Counted from the stretch's first letter, positions 36,348-46,341 are shown. The stretch is 64,000 nucleotides of DNA from Bradyrhizobium aeschynomenes (GCF_013178945.1 NZ_JABFDM010000002.1:434001-498000); one strand, 5' to 3'. The notes: generated from the sequence alone by a model not told the origin. Numbers and translations are program-made.

Positions 36348-37358
36348 ATGGTGGACTGGTTCGAACGACTGACTGGCTTCAAGGAGACCGATTATGCCTC
36401 CACGCGAGCCAGGCTGAAGGTCGAGAACGGACGCCTGGCGTCCCTCGTCAACGGCCGGAGCTACGCGACCGGACGGCTCGAGCTCCCGAGCTTGTCGGAC
36501 TTGCGCCGACAGGCGCGGCAATCACCGTGCAGGCCAGGACGGCTGCGCATGAGTCTCGTCAGCGGTGACATCCGCGAGCTTCATCTGTTTCCGGAGTTCG
36601 CCGGCGCCCTGTTCCAGGTCGCCTCGCAGTTCAATCTGCTGGAGATGATGGGACCGCACGCCACCCCCGAAGATGGCGTGACGATCTACCAGCACGATTT
36701 GACGCAGGGGCCGGCCTGCGCGATTGCCGCAGGCGCCGCGACGATCTACCGGAACTACTTTGCCCCGGTCGGCGGCCAATCGGGCCAGACCCGCGAGCGT
36801 CAGATCGATGCGCTCGCAGATGTCGAGGCGGCTCTGAAGCGCCGCCTGCCGCGCGGCGGCGAACTTTGGGCGATGACCAACGGCTATGCCCTGTGCACGC
36901 GCACCGGACTCGACAGCATCACGGCCATCCTCAATGCCAGCGACGACGACGAGATCGACGCGTTGCGCGGACAGCTTCGGATCGGCCTGCATTCCGACGT
37001 CGAGCTGACCGACGCCGACGAGCCGCGACCGACGGTGTCGCAGGCCTTCTGCTCTGCGCTTCCCGTGGCCTATTGCTCGCCCGCTCCCCGATATTGGGAG
37101 AGCTTCGCTCGCCTGGTCCTGGAGGCCAGCTACGAGGCGACGATCTGGGCGGCCGTGCTGAACGCCACACGCGGCTCGAACATCGTCCTGCTCACCAGCG
37201 TCGGCGGCGGCGCATTCGGAAATGAGGACAGCTGGATCGAGGACGCGCTGCGCCGCGCGCTGTTGCTCGCGTCGAGCTTCGAGCTCGACGTCAGGCTCGT
37301 CAGCTATGCTCGCCCGACCGAGACGTTCCTGCGGCTTCAGGCGGAATTCGGCCGCTGA
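36348..37358 (+). CDS. Hypothetical protein, probable macro-domain-like fold
   Basis: A 336-residue cytosolic protein. Residues about 60-336 contain GALFQVASQFNLLEMMGP, QGPACAIAAGAATIYRNYF and, near the C-terminus, IVLLTSVGGGAFGNEDSWIE followed by an Ala-rich helix. The order of these motifs resembles macro domains, which bind ADP-ribose derivatives; FQVASQFN would line the first loop and GGGAFGN the phosphate loop. This is a reading by eye, not a proven homology. It lies 13 bases after the DUF3303 gene. Confidence 0.6.
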   Translation: MVDWFERLTGFKETDYASTRARLKVENGRLASLVNGRSYATGRLELPSLSDLRRQARQSPCRPGRLRMSLVSGDIRELHLFPEFAGALFQVASQFNLLEMMGPHATPEDGVTIYQHDLTQGPACAIAAGAATIYRNYFAPVGGQSGQTRERQIDALADVEAALKRRLPRGGELWAMTNGYALCTRTGLDSITAILNASDDDEIDALRGQLRIGLHSDVELTDADEPRPTVSQAFCSALPVAYCSPAPRYWESFARLVLEASYEATIWAAVLNATRGSNIVLLTSVGGGAFGNEDSWIEDALRRALLLASSFELDVRLVSYARPTETFLRLQAEFGR

Positions 37359-37404
37359 GCCATGCCGTGAGCACGGCACAGCTCGTAGATCGCAGCACGA
37401 TGCC

Positions 37405-38604
37405 CTACCCTTCGAACGCAAACAGCTCGATCGGGGCGCTGAAACCGCGCACCGGAAATTCGCCGACGCGCTCCAGGGCGAACGGTCCTTCGACGAGCTC
37501 AGCGAAGGCGCGTGACATCAGCACCGGGCGGCCGACCTGCTTGGTCAGCGCCTCCATGCGCGAGGCCATGTTGACCGCCGGTCCAATCACCGTGAAATCG
37601 AGCCGCGAGCGCGAACCGATGTTGCCGTACATCACGTCGCCGACATGGATGCCGATGCCGTAGCGGAGCGGTGCACGGCCGCTCTCGGCATGGCGGGCGT
37701 TCAGCTCCGCCATGGCCTGCCTGGCGCCGGTCACCGCGTGCAACAGGTTGGCGCAAGCGTCGGGCTGGCTGAGCGGAAAAATCGCCAGCAGGCCGTCGCC
37801 GATGAATTTCAGGATCTCGCCGCCATGCTGGGTGATCGGCTCCACCATTGCGTCGAAATAGCCGTTGAGCAGATCGATGACGTCGTCACGTGGCCAGTTG
37901 TCGGAGATCTTGGTGAAGTCGCGGAGATCGCAGATCATGATCGCGGCGCGCACCGTCTCGCCGCTGCCGCGCCGCGTCGCCCCGGCCAGCACCATCTCGC
38001 CGGCATGTGGCCCGACATAGGTCTCGAGCAGGGTCCGCGCCAACCGGTTCTTGATGCGGATCTCGCTGACCAGCGCTAGCACCGGGACGAGCCGGCGCAG
38101 CGCATCGATATGGGCATGGTCGAAGCCGCCGTGGCGGTCGGTCGCAAACGTCACGATGTGGCGCTTGCCCAGCGTGTGGTAGATCGGCCAGGCGACATAG
38201 TCGGTCAGGCCCATGGCGCGCATGTCGTCATAGACGGCATGCTGGCGACCGAGCTCCGGGTCGCGTGCGAGATTCTCGCGGATCTCCTCGGCGCCGTCGA
38301 CGATCTCGCTGGCCGGGCTGCCGATATATTCCGACCGCTCGCGCACGTCGTAGTCGACGCGCGCAATCTCCGCCCCCTCCATGCCGTCGCTCCACAGCAT
38401 GCGGGCGCCGAGCCATTGCGGGTGATTGATCTGGACATGCAGCGAGGCGCGCATCACCGGAATGCCGGCGCGCTGCAGCCTGACGCACATCTGGCCAAAG
38501 ATGTTGTCGATGAAGCGCTCGTCGCGGGTGCCGTTGGTGAGCCAGTCCACGACCTCGTCGCCCAGGCGCTGGCCCGGAGCGAGGTGGACGTCAGATGCGG
38601 TCAT
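37405..38604 (-). CDS. Class III adenylate/guanylate cyclase
   Basis: A 399-residue cyclase. A variable N-terminal sensory region (about 1-200) without membrane helices precedes the catalytic domain. In the latter, the two metal-binding aspartates are in IMICDLRDFTKIS and LKFIGDGLLAIF, and the substrate/transition-state region is DFTVIGPAVNMASRME. ATG 38604 is fixed by AGGAG upstream; a frame extending to 38670 is not used. A cytosolic cAMP or cGMP source; the signal is unknown. Confidence 0.88.
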   Translation of the reverse strand: MTASDVHLAPGQRLGDEVVDWLTNGTRDERFIDNIFGQMCVRLQRAGIPVMRASLHVQINHPQWLGARMLWSDGMEGAEIARVDYDVRERSEYIGSPASEIVDGAEEIRENLARDPELGRQHAVYDDMRAMGLTDYVAWPIYHTLGKRHIVTFATDRHGGFDHAHIDALRRLVPVLALVSEIRIKNRLARTLLETYVGPHAGEMVLAGATRRGSGETVRAAIMICDLRDFTKISDNWPRDDVIDLLNGYFDAMVEPITQHGGEILKFIGDGLLAIFPLSQPDACANLLHAVTGARQAMAELNARHAESGRAPLRYGIGIHVGDVMYGNIGSRSRLDFTVIGPAVNMASRMEALTKQVGRPVLMSRAFAELVEGPFALERVGEFPVRGFSAPIELFAFEG

Positions 38605-38795
38605 GGCAATCTCCTGGGCGGCCTCGGCTGGCGGTGCAGGAGATGTCGTGTCGCAATGCAAAAGAGTCAATCGACATCATCGCCGGGTGCCCTGCCCTGG
38701 TGGGCAGGGCTGCGGCCCGCGCGATCGGCCGATGCCCTGCCGCACCGCGAGTGACGGGCGGATGACGCATCCGCCCGCCCCGATTCGTCTCCGGA

Positions 38796-40136
38796 TCAGA
38801 AGTGCACCACCGTACGCAAGCCGAGAACAAACGCATTGCCGGTCTTCACGCCGGCCGCGTTGAACCCGCGTCCGCCCGGATTGATCACATACTGCGCGTC
38901 GAACTTCAGGTTCATCCAGCCGGTGGCCTGCCAGCCATACCAGGCCTCGATCGGCACTTCGTTGCCGCCGGCATTCGGCGTCAGCGCCGCCGAGTTGACA
39001 TGCGTGGTGCCGACCGCGAAGCCGACCTCGTCCTCGGGACGGAACGAGAAGGTGCCGGTGTGCTTGATGCCCCAGGAGATCTGGTAGTCCTGATAGGACG
39101 TGCGGTGATCGGCGACGCTGGTGTTGAGGAAGGTGTACCAGCCCTGCGCCTTCGGACCCTCGACGGTCAGACGCTGCAGGATCGACTCGTAGAAGCCATA
39201 GCGGCCGCGCTGGCTGCTGAGGTTCTGATCACCCACGCCGGGACCGCCGGGAACGACGGCGACGATGCCGGGCAAGCCGCCATCGATCGACGACGCGCTG
39301 TCATACCAGCCGCCGAAGCGCCAGGTGCCGTTGAGCGGACCGCTCGGCTCCCACACCACTTCCACCGGCACCAGCACGCCCGCGGCCGGATTCGAGCGCG
39401 GAATGCCCGGCGCCAGATAGACGCCGGCGTCCGACGTCGTCAGATAGTTAGGATTGGCGTCGTAGACGCCGACCGACAGTTTCCACTCCTTGGTGAAGTT
39501 GTAGTGCACCACGCCGGCCCACTGGCTCACCGGCCAGTTGTAGATGTAGCCACCCTGGATGTTGCCGGGCTGGCCGCCGCAGAAGGTGAGGTTGATGAAC
39601 TCGCACTGGCCGAAGAAGAAGTCGGAGCCGACCGGAAGACGGCCGCCCTTCAATTCCAAGCGATCGTCGAACAGCTTCTGTGAGTAGTACAGTTCGGTCA
39701 GGCGCAGGATGTTGCCGCGGCCGAACACCTCGTTGGTGAGCTGCAGCGCGGGGATGCCGGCCTCGCTGTTGAGGTTCTTGCCGAAGCGATCGACCAGCGT
39801 CAGGCCGATCGTGCCGCCGTGGATGCCGGCGAGCTTGGCCATGTCGAACTTGGCCTGAAACCACAACTGCCCCGCATTGGCAGATGTATTTCGCGCGCCG
39901 CCCGACAGGTTGGTGACGGCCTCGTCACCCAGCGTGAGCGCGAGCGAGATGCCCTGCTCCTTCAATCGGGTTCGCCCGAGATCGCCGAACAGATACGGCC
40001 GCGTCCAGAAATCATCGACCCCGGCATAGGGAATCGGCGCCTTGGTCGGCATATCCGCCGCATACGCCCCACACCCCAACAGAGACAAAGCAACACCCAC
40101 GCCGCACATGCGTGCGGTCGTCACATAGCCACTCAT
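38796..40136 (-). CDS. OprB-family carbohydrate-selective porin
   Basis: A 446-residue outer-membrane protein with a signal peptide (about 1-27, ending AYAAD). The family pattern includes RTRLKEQGISLALTLGDEAV at the start of the barrel and KGGRLPVGSDFFFGQCEF, with amphipathic strands to a terminal aromatic (LGLRTVVHF), the usual outer-membrane insertion signal. ATG 40136 has GAGGAGCAGG upstream. Expression may depend on a palindromic site about 215 bases upstream. Confidence 0.88.
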   Translation of the reverse strand: MSGYVTTARMCGVGVALSLLGCGAYAADMPTKAPIPYAGVDDFWTRPYLFGDLGRTRLKEQGISLALTLGDEAVTNLSGGARNTSANAGQLWFQAKFDMAKLAGIHGGTIGLTLVDRFGKNLNSEAGIPALQLTNEVFGRGNILRLTELYYSQKLFDDRLELKGGRLPVGSDFFFGQCEFINLTFCGGQPGNIQGGYIYNWPVSQWAGVVHYNFTKEWKLSVGVYDANPNYLTTSDAGVYLAPGIPRSNPAAGVLVPVEVVWEPSGPLNGTWRFGGWYDSASSIDGGLPGIVAVVPGGPGVGDQNLSSQRGRYGFYESILQRLTVEGPKAQGWYTFLNTSVADHRTSYQDYQISWGIKHTGTFSFRPEDEVGFAVGTTHVNSAALTPNAGGNEVPIEAWYGWQATGWMNLKFDAQYVINPGGRGFNAAGVKTGNAFVLGLRTVVHF

Positions 40137-40321
40137 TTTCCTGCTCCTCGCAGCGCCCCAGGCTCCGGCTGTTGTTCTGTCGCGTCCGGCCCGGAGCCCT
40201 CCGTCCCAGCACGCGCTTCCCCTCGGCTCACCCCCGGCCGCCGCCCATTCATTGGGCGAATTCGTCAACCTGAGATTGGACGGGGACCCTAGCAAGCGCC
40301 GCGGTGCGCTTGAATAGTCAT

Positions 40322-40369
40322 ATTATATTTGAGACTCGGTATAACCGTAACTGTGACATGCGCGTCACA
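40322..40369 (-). promoter_or_regulatory. Candidate activator-dependent promoter of the porin gene
   Basis: On the minus strand a perfect TATAAT (40327-40322) lies in an AT-rich stretch with no recognisable -35 box. About 25 bases upstream is TGTGAC-N6-GTCACA (40369-40352), similar to CRP/FNR-type half-sites but with N8 between TGTGA and TCACA. The spacing would suit an activator near the -45 position. Confidence 0.4.
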
Positions 40370-40966
40370 TACTGCGCCGCGGAATATACGTGTCGCGCGA
40401 AACAGGCGAGGGCTGCAATCAGCACACAGGACGAATGACGCTACGCTGCTCGAGAGCATCATCGGCGTCATCGCGATCGCCGGGGGACAGCGTGCGCGGG
40501 GACGGCTGGCGGCTCACTTCACGGACGAAAACCGGTCGCCATGCTGACGCACGTGTAGTCTTGCCAGCCGCTGCGAGACGCAATGATTTGCTCGACGAGC
40601 AGCATAGTGACAACAAATGCGGCCCCACGGCCCTCATCCGGCAGTCGACATCTCCTGCCCCAAAAATCTCATTTCGTCATTCGGCTCAATCGCATGGCTG
40701 GTTTCAAGAGGATCGGCAAAAATAAACCGCTTCCGAAAATCAGCAACGCATGTCTATTCTGTCCGCGTTCCGGTCCGGATGAGGGGCGTACGCGTCGTCA
40801 CGACACGTTGGATCGGCAATGCGGTGGACGTGAGGGCATCAGCGCGCTTCAAAGGCGAGGACGAATGATGCGCTTCGCGGACGTGAAGTCGCGTGGTCCT
40901 GACACCCCGAAGCTGGTGTCCCGCGCAAGGCGCGCAAGCGCATTGTCGTGAACGGTGGCCAACAAG
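40370..40966. other. Gene-poor stretch left of the structured repeat
   Basis: About 600 bases. Several short frames of 60-120 codons exist on both strands, but they are mutually overlapping, Arg/Thr-rich and without good starts. I see no gene here. The right third (about 40780-40966) may be part of the neighbouring repeat element. Confidence 0.4.
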
Positions 40967-41130
40967 CCGGCGCACCGGGGAGATCGCGTATAAGCGTTAA
41001 AACCATCGCGCAGGGAATGCCGGGTCGAATCGGCTGCACCTGTGGTACCTGCCGCCTGCATTCTTGTTCGCAGGCGGGCCATGGGTGAGGCCTTCACCCG
41101 GCATTCCCTGCGCCCTCATCATGGTCGAGG
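40967..41130 (-). repeat. Structured dispersed repeat, copy A
   Basis: A perfect 18-bp inverted repeat, gcgcagggaatgccgggt (41008-41025) and its complement (41096-41113), encloses an inner stem made of ccgcctgc and gcaggcgg. The flank contains gcgatggttttaac when read on the minus strand. A clearly related copy lies on the plus strand at about 48990-49140. Confidence 0.8.
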
Positions 41131-41262
41131 GCGGACGCCTCCCGCAGTCTCCGGGCGCGATCGCGCCGCGGACGCGTTGGCGCTTGCCCGGCTGTTTGAA
41201 CGGTTGAAGATGATGGATGAAGCGCGCGGCCATGCGCCTGCGCGAGGTTTGCCGCTCCGCGA

Positions 41263-44220
41263 TCAAGGCTCGAGCAGCGCCGTGAACACGCGGCGCACCT
41301 CGCTCTGCGTCTCACGGACACGCGCCTCCAGCGCCGAGAAGTCCGGTGCGTCGCCGGCGCGCGCCATGACCCGCAGGAGGTCCTCGCCGGCCTGGTCCGG
41401 CTTGAACTTGTCGCTGACGCACAGCCGCAGGATCTGCGTCAGGTCGTGATAGAGCCGCGCGGCCTGGCGCAGGATCACGGCTTCCGCCCGCGGCAGCACG
41501 CCGAGGCGCTCGGCATTGTCGAGCACCGCGAGCGAGCTGACGTCGAGGATCTCGGGCGTCGTCGCGGCGTGGATGAGCTGCAGATATTGCGCGACGAAGT
41601 CGATGTCGACCATGCCGCCCGCAGCGTGTTTGAGGTCCCACAGATCGGCCTCGCCTTTTTCGGCGGCGATCGCGCGGCGCATGTCGGCGACGTCGCGGGC
41701 GATGGCGGCCGGATCGCGCGTGCGCCGGAGCGCGGTCTGGATGATCTGCTCGATGCGGGCACGAAATTCCGGCGACGCCGAGATCACCCGCGCCCGCGTC
41801 AGCGCCATGTGCTCCCAGGTCCAGGCCTCCTGCTCCTGATAATGCGCAAAGGAATCGATGTGCGAGGCGAGCGGACCGGCGCGGCCCGACGGCCGCAGCC
41901 GCATGTCGATGTCGTAAAGCACCCCGTAATTGGTGCGCGACGTGAAGGCCGAAATCAGCCGCTGGGTGAAGCGGGCGAAATAGTGCGCGCCCTGCAGCGC
42001 GCGCTCGCCGTCGGAGTCGGGTGCGTCGGCGTCGAAATCGTACAGCAGGATCAGATCGAGATCCGACGACGCCGTCATCTCGCGGGCGCCGAGCCGGCCC
42101 ATCGCGACGATCGCAGTCTCCTGCCGCTTAATGCGGCCGTGCTGCGCGGCGAAGCGCTCGGTGACGAGGTCGTGCACGGTGTGCACGATGCCCTCGGCGA
42201 CGTCGGCGAACGCGGTGCCGGCCTGCTGCGCCGACACGGTGCCGGAGAGAATGCGGGTGCCGATCAGGAACAGGCTCTCCTGGCCGAACTGCCTGAGGCG
42301 ATCGAGAAACTCCTCATAGGTGCCGGCATCCTGCAGGGTCGCGGCCAGGCGCGCCGACAATTCGCGGCGATCGGGGATGGCGCCGAAGAAGCGCGGATCG
42401 ATCAGGCCGTCCATCAGCCGCGGCTGCCGCGCCAGCATGTCGCCGAGCCGCGGCGCCGCGCCGAGCACGAGCGCCACCAGCGCGACGAGGTCGCGGTTCT
42501 GCCCGAGCAGGGTGACCAGCCGTCCGCCGAGCTGCAGCGCCTGCAGGAAACGGTCGAACGCGACGACCGCGCGATCCGGCTCGTCGGCATGCGCGAGACC
42601 ATCGATCAGCGCGGGCAGGAAGTCGTTGAAGGCAGCGCGCGTCGCCTCCGCGCGGAACACGCGGTACTCGCCCGCCTGCCATTGCTGCAAGGTTTTCGCG
42701 ACCATCACCGGATCGCGGAAGCCGAGCCCGGCAAGGTGCTCCATCAGGCGCGGCTCGTCGGGCCCCGCGCCGTAGTTCACGGCCGGCAGGCTGACGGTGC
42801 CGGTGGGATCGCCCTCGAACAGCCTCGCATAGTGTCCCTGCACGATGTTGAGGTGGAACAGCAGGTCGACCGCAAAGCGCTCGCGGCTGTCATAGCCGAA
42901 GAAGCACGCGAAGCGGCCGACGCCCTCGACGTCGTCCGGCAGGCTGTGGATCTGCTCATCCGCCATCATCTGCAGCCGGTGCTCGACGCGGCGCAGGAAC
43001 TCATAGGCGACGGTGAGCTCGTCACGCGCCTGCGCGGTGATCCACTTGCTGGTGGTGAGCACGTCGAGCGCCTGCAGGGTCGGGCGCACGCGCAGCTCGG
43101 GGTGGCGGCCGCCGGCGATCAGTTGCTGGGTCTGGGCGAAGAACTCGATCTCGCGGATGCCGCCGCGGCCGACCTTGACGTTGTGGCCCTCGACCGCGAT
43201 CTCGCTGTGGCCGCGATAGACCTGCATCTGCCGCTTCATGTCGTGGACGTCGGTCAGCGCCTGGAAGTCGAGATGCTTGCGCCAGACGAACGGCGACAGC
43301 TCGGCCAGCATCGCCTCGCCGGCGGCGATATCGCCGGCGCAGATGCGGGCCTTGATCATCGCGGCGCGCTCCCAGGTGCGGCCCTCGCGCTCGTAGTAAT
43401 GCAGCGCCGCCTCGGTCGACATCGCCACCTGCGTCGATGCCGGGTCGGGCCGCAGCCGGAGGTCGACGCGGAAGACGTAGCCGTCGGCGGTGCGGCTCTG
43501 CAGCAGCCGCGCCAGCGCCTGGGTGACGCGAACGAAGAAGGGCTGCGGCTCGATGTCGCGCGCCAGCGTCGTGGCGTCGGGATCGAAGAACACGATGAGG
43601 TCGATGTCGCTGGAGTAGTTCAGCTCGCCGGCGCCCATCTTGCCCATCGCGAGCACGAACAGCCCGCAGCCCTGCTCCGGCTGCGCAACATCCGCAGGCG
43701 ACAGCCGGCCCCGCGCGGCCTCCTGCCGCAGCAGATAGCGCAGCGCCATCTGCACCGAGGAGACGGCGACATCGGTCAGCCCGGCCGTCACCTGCATGAC
43801 GGGCCAGACGCCGCCGATGTCGCAGAGCGCGATCAGGAGCGCCGCCTCGGATTTGAGCTGCCGCAGCAGCCGCATGACATCCGCTTCGCTGCTCGCCTCA
43901 AACACCTCGCGGCCGGTACGGGCGATCAGCTCGGCGAGATGCGTCTGCGGCTCGCAGCGCAAAAGGCGGTCGAGCCGGTGGCCGTCGACACGGACGAGGT
44001 CGAACAGATAGGGCGAGCACTCGGCGATGCCCTGCAAGATCGTCCGCGGCCAACCGTTGGCGAGCAGCGCGCGGAGCGATGCGGCCAAAGGCGGCTCGAG
44101 TTCGGCGAGCCACTCGGTGAGGCGTTGTTCGGCTTTGTCGGGCGCACGGACATGCGGGCCGGCGACGAAACGCCCGGCCAGGTTCTGCCCGTCCGCGTTT
44201 CCCGGCGCGGAGGAGGTCAT
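41263..44220 (-). CDS. glnE: Bifunctional glutamine synthetase adenylyltransferase/deadenylase
   Basis: A 985-residue enzyme that attaches and removes AMP on glutamine synthetase under PII control. Two nucleotidyltransferase domains are visible, with GELNYSSDIDLIVFFD in the N-terminal (deadenylylating) half and EMTASSDLDLILLYDFD in the C-terminal (adenylylating) half. The linker helices are of normal length. Its ATG overlaps the stop of the upstream histidine kinase gene (ATGA), implying translational coupling. Confidence 0.96.
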   Translation of the reverse strand: MTSSAPGNADGQNLAGRFVAGPHVRAPDKAEQRLTEWLAELEPPLAASLRALLANGWPRTILQGIAECSPYLFDLVRVDGHRLDRLLRCEPQTHLAELIARTGREVFEASSEADVMRLLRQLKSEAALLIALCDIGGVWPVMQVTAGLTDVAVSSVQMALRYLLRQEAARGRLSPADVAQPEQGCGLFVLAMGKMGAGELNYSSDIDLIVFFDPDATTLARDIEPQPFFVRVTQALARLLQSRTADGYVFRVDLRLRPDPASTQVAMSTEAALHYYEREGRTWERAAMIKARICAGDIAAGEAMLAELSPFVWRKHLDFQALTDVHDMKRQMQVYRGHSEIAVEGHNVKVGRGGIREIEFFAQTQQLIAGGRHPELRVRPTLQALDVLTTSKWITAQARDELTVAYEFLRRVEHRLQMMADEQIHSLPDDVEGVGRFACFFGYDSRERFAVDLLFHLNIVQGHYARLFEGDPTGTVSLPAVNYGAGPDEPRLMEHLAGLGFRDPVMVAKTLQQWQAGEYRVFRAEATRAAFNDFLPALIDGLAHADEPDRAVVAFDRFLQALQLGGRLVTLLGQNRDLVALVALVLGAAPRLGDMLARQPRLMDGLIDPRFFGAIPDRRELSARLAATLQDAGTYEEFLDRLRQFGQESLFLIGTRILSGTVSAQQAGTAFADVAEGIVHTVHDLVTERFAAQHGRIKRQETAIVAMGRLGAREMTASSDLDLILLYDFDADAPDSDGERALQGAHYFARFTQRLISAFTSRTNYGVLYDIDMRLRPSGRAGPLASHIDSFAHYQEQEAWTWEHMALTRARVISASPEFRARIEQIIQTALRRTRDPAAIARDVADMRRAIAAEKGEADLWDLKHAAGGMVDIDFVAQYLQLIHAATTPEILDVSSLAVLDNAERLGVLPRAEAVILRQAARLYHDLTQILRLCVSDKFKPDQAGEDLLRVMARAGDAPDFSALEARVRETQSEVRRVFTALLEP

Positions 44221-45677
44221 GCGGCCTTCTGTGGCACATCCCGCGTCGGCGCCGCAAGCTTGGCGGACAGCCCCGTCCCTGCCGGCAGCACCAGGGTCGC
44301 GACCAGCCCCGGCTTGGCGTCGCCGAGGCGCAACTCGCCACCGTGGAGTGTGGCGACGGCGGAGGCGAGGCTCAGGCCAAGGCCGGACCCGGGCAAGGTG
44401 CGGCTTGCCTCGAGCCGCACGAAACGCTCGACGGCGTGCTTACGCTCGGCCTCCGGGATGCCCTCGCCGTGATCGGTGACGCTGAGCAGCACCTGGGAGC
44501 CCTCGCGCCGCGCCTCGATCAGGATCTCGCGGCTGCTTGCAGCAGCCCCCGACTCGGACGGCACCGCGGCCGGCTTGCCGTATTTGATCGCGTTCTCGAC
44601 CAAATTGGCGAGCGCCTGGCTGATCAGCTCGCGATTGCCATGCACGGGCGCAGCAGCGGCCTTGACGCGCAGGGTCATCTCGTTGTCCTCCGCGAGCGGC
44701 TCGTACAGCTCGTGAATGCCGGCGGCGACATCGGCGACGTCGAACTCGACCATGTCGCCGCGCGCCTGTCCGGACTCCGCACGCGCGATCATCAAGAGTG
44801 CGTTGAAGGTGCGGATGAGACCATCGGACTCCTCGATCGTCCGCTCCAGCGCGCCGCGATATTCCTCCTCCGAGCGCGACTTTGCCAGCGCCTCCTCGGC
44901 GCGGTTGCGCAGCCGCGTCAGCGGCGTCTTGAGGTCATGGGCGATGTTGTCGGAGACCTCCTTGAGGCCGGTCATCAGCGCCTCGATGCGCTCCAGCATG
45001 GCGTTGAGATTTTCCGCCAGACGATCGAGCTCGTCGCCGCTGCGTCCGACCGGCAATCGCCCGGACAGATCGCCATCCATGATCCGCCGCGTCGTGCCGG
45101 TCATCGCGTCGATCCGGACCAGCACGCGCCGCGCGACGAAGATGCCGCCGCCGATGCCGAGCACCACGACCACCAGCACCGACCATTGCGCCGCCTTGGC
45201 GACGATGCCGAACAGCCGGCGGCGCTCCTCGAGATCGCGGCCGATCAAAAGCCGAAAGCCGCTCGACAGCTGCGTGACATAGACCAGCGCGCGGTGGTTC
45301 TGATCGCTGCCGTCGTCGAGCCGGCGGTAGAACGTCTCAGACCACCCCGAGCTGCCCATCACCCCCGGCGCGAGCGCGGCGACGTTGCCGGCGATCTGCT
45401 GCCCGGTCGGCGTGGTGATGAGATAGAGGTTGGCGCCGGGCCGCAGCGCGCGGCTCTCGATGTTGAAGACGAGCCCGCGCAGGCCGCGGTGGGAAAAGAT
45501 GTCGGTCATCTCGCTGATCTCGGCGGTGACCGTGGTCGAGATCTGCTCGGTGATCAGGCGGCGGGTGTTCCAGGCGAAATAGCCGAGCAGCGAGGCGGCG
45601 AACAGCGCAAACAACAAAAGATAGACCAGCGTCAGCCGGAACGCCGTGGTGCGGATCAGCTTACCGAAGGCCGTCAC
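44217..45677 (-). CDS. Two-component sensor histidine kinase
   Basis: A 486-residue membrane kinase. It has a first helix (about 12-34), a periplasmic sensor of about 125 residues, a second helix (VLVVVVLGIGGGIFVARRVL), HAMP, then the phosphoacceptor histidine in NIAHDLKTPLTRLR. The ATPase N box is ANLVENAIKYG and the G box DHGEGIPEAE, with SGLGLSLA. It overlaps the regulator gene by 17 bases upstream and glnE by 4 bases downstream. Signal unknown. Confidence 0.92.
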   Translation of the reverse strand: MTAFGKLIRTTAFRLTLVYLLLFALFAASLLGYFAWNTRRLITEQISTTVTAEISEMTDIFSHRGLRGLVFNIESRALRPGANLYLITTPTGQQIAGNVAALAPGVMGSSGWSETFYRRLDDGSDQNHRALVYVTQLSSGFRLLIGRDLEERRRLFGIVAKAAQWSVLVVVVLGIGGGIFVARRVLVRIDAMTGTTRRIMDGDLSGRLPVGRSGDELDRLAENLNAMLERIEALMTGLKEVSDNIAHDLKTPLTRLRNRAEEALAKSRSEEEYRGALERTIEESDGLIRTFNALLMIARAESGQARGDMVEFDVADVAAGIHELYEPLAEDNEMTLRVKAAAAPVHGNRELISQALANLVENAIKYGKPAAVPSESGAAASSREILIEARREGSQVLLSVTDHGEGIPEAERKHAVERFVRLEASRTLPGSGLGLSLASAVATLHGGELRLGDAKPGLVATLVLPAGTGLSAKLAAPTRDVPQKAA

Positions 45678-46341
45678 GGATCATGTACCCCGCGCCGCGG
45701 ATGGTGTGGAGCAGCGGGCGGTCGAACCCCTTGTCGATCTTGGAGCGCAGCCGCGAGATGTGGACGTCGATCACGTTGGTCTGCGGATCGAAGTGATAAT
45801 CCCAGACGTTCTCCAGCAGCATGGTGCGCGTCACCACCTGCCCGGCGTGCTTCATCAGATATTCGAGCAGGCGGAACTCGCGCGGCTGCAGGGTCAGCTC
45901 GTCCTTGCCGCGGGCGACGCGATGCGACAGACGGTCGAGCTCGAGGTCGCCGACCTTGTAGGTCGTCTCCTCCGCCGGTCCGCCATGGCGGCGCGACAGC
46001 ACCTCGACGCGGGCGAGCAACTCGGCGAAGGCATAGGGCTTGGGCAGATAATCGTCGCCGCCGGCGCGCAGGCCCTTGATGCGGTCGTCGACCTGGCCGA
46101 GCGCGGACAGGATCAGAACCGGCGTTCGGTTGCCCTTGTCGCGCAGCGCGCCGATCAGCGACAGGCCGTCGCGCTTGGGCAGCATGCGGTCGACCACCAG
46201 CACGTCGTAATCCCCGCTGTCGGCCATGGCGAGCCCCTCCTCGCCGTCGCCGGCGAGGTCTGCGACATGTCCGACCTCGCGGAACGCCTTGACCAGATAG
46301 TCGGCGGATTCGCGGTCGTCTTCGATGATCAGGAGGCGCAT
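45661..46341 (-). CDS. OmpR-family response regulator
   Basis: A 226-residue regulator: receiver domain (MRLLIIEDDRESA, phospho-acceptor Asp in DVLVVDRMLPKRDG, conserved Lys in YLPKPYAF) and a winged-helix DNA-binding domain (LTLQPREFRLLEYLMKHAG, TNVIDVHISRLRSKI). ATG 46341 is preferred over an in-frame GTG at 46362. It overlaps the kinase gene by 17 bases and follows the DegP-type protease gene, a common arrangement for envelope-stress sensing. Confidence 0.93.
   Translation of the reverse strand: MRLLIIEDDRESADYLVKAFREVGHVADLAGDGEEGLAMADSGDYDVLVVDRMLPKRDGLSLIGALRDKGNRTPVLILSALGQVDDRIKGLRAGGDDYLPKPYAFAELLARVEVLSRRHGGPAEETTYKVGDLELDRLSHRVARGKDELTLQPREFRLLEYLMKHAGQVVTRTMLLENVWDYHFDPQTNVIDVHISRLRSKIDKGFDRPLLHTIRGAGYMIRDGLR

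Noticed and set aside
40754..41266. Several 60-90 codon frames between the porin and glnE
   Set aside because: They fall within or beside the structured repeat; their translations follow the repeat rather than a protein family.
41446..44472. A 1008-codon open frame opposite glnE and the kinase gene
   Set aside because: It is an antisense shadow of GC-rich coding sequence; the translation is Arg/Gly/Asp/His-rich with no domain, while glnE on the other strand has all its motifs.
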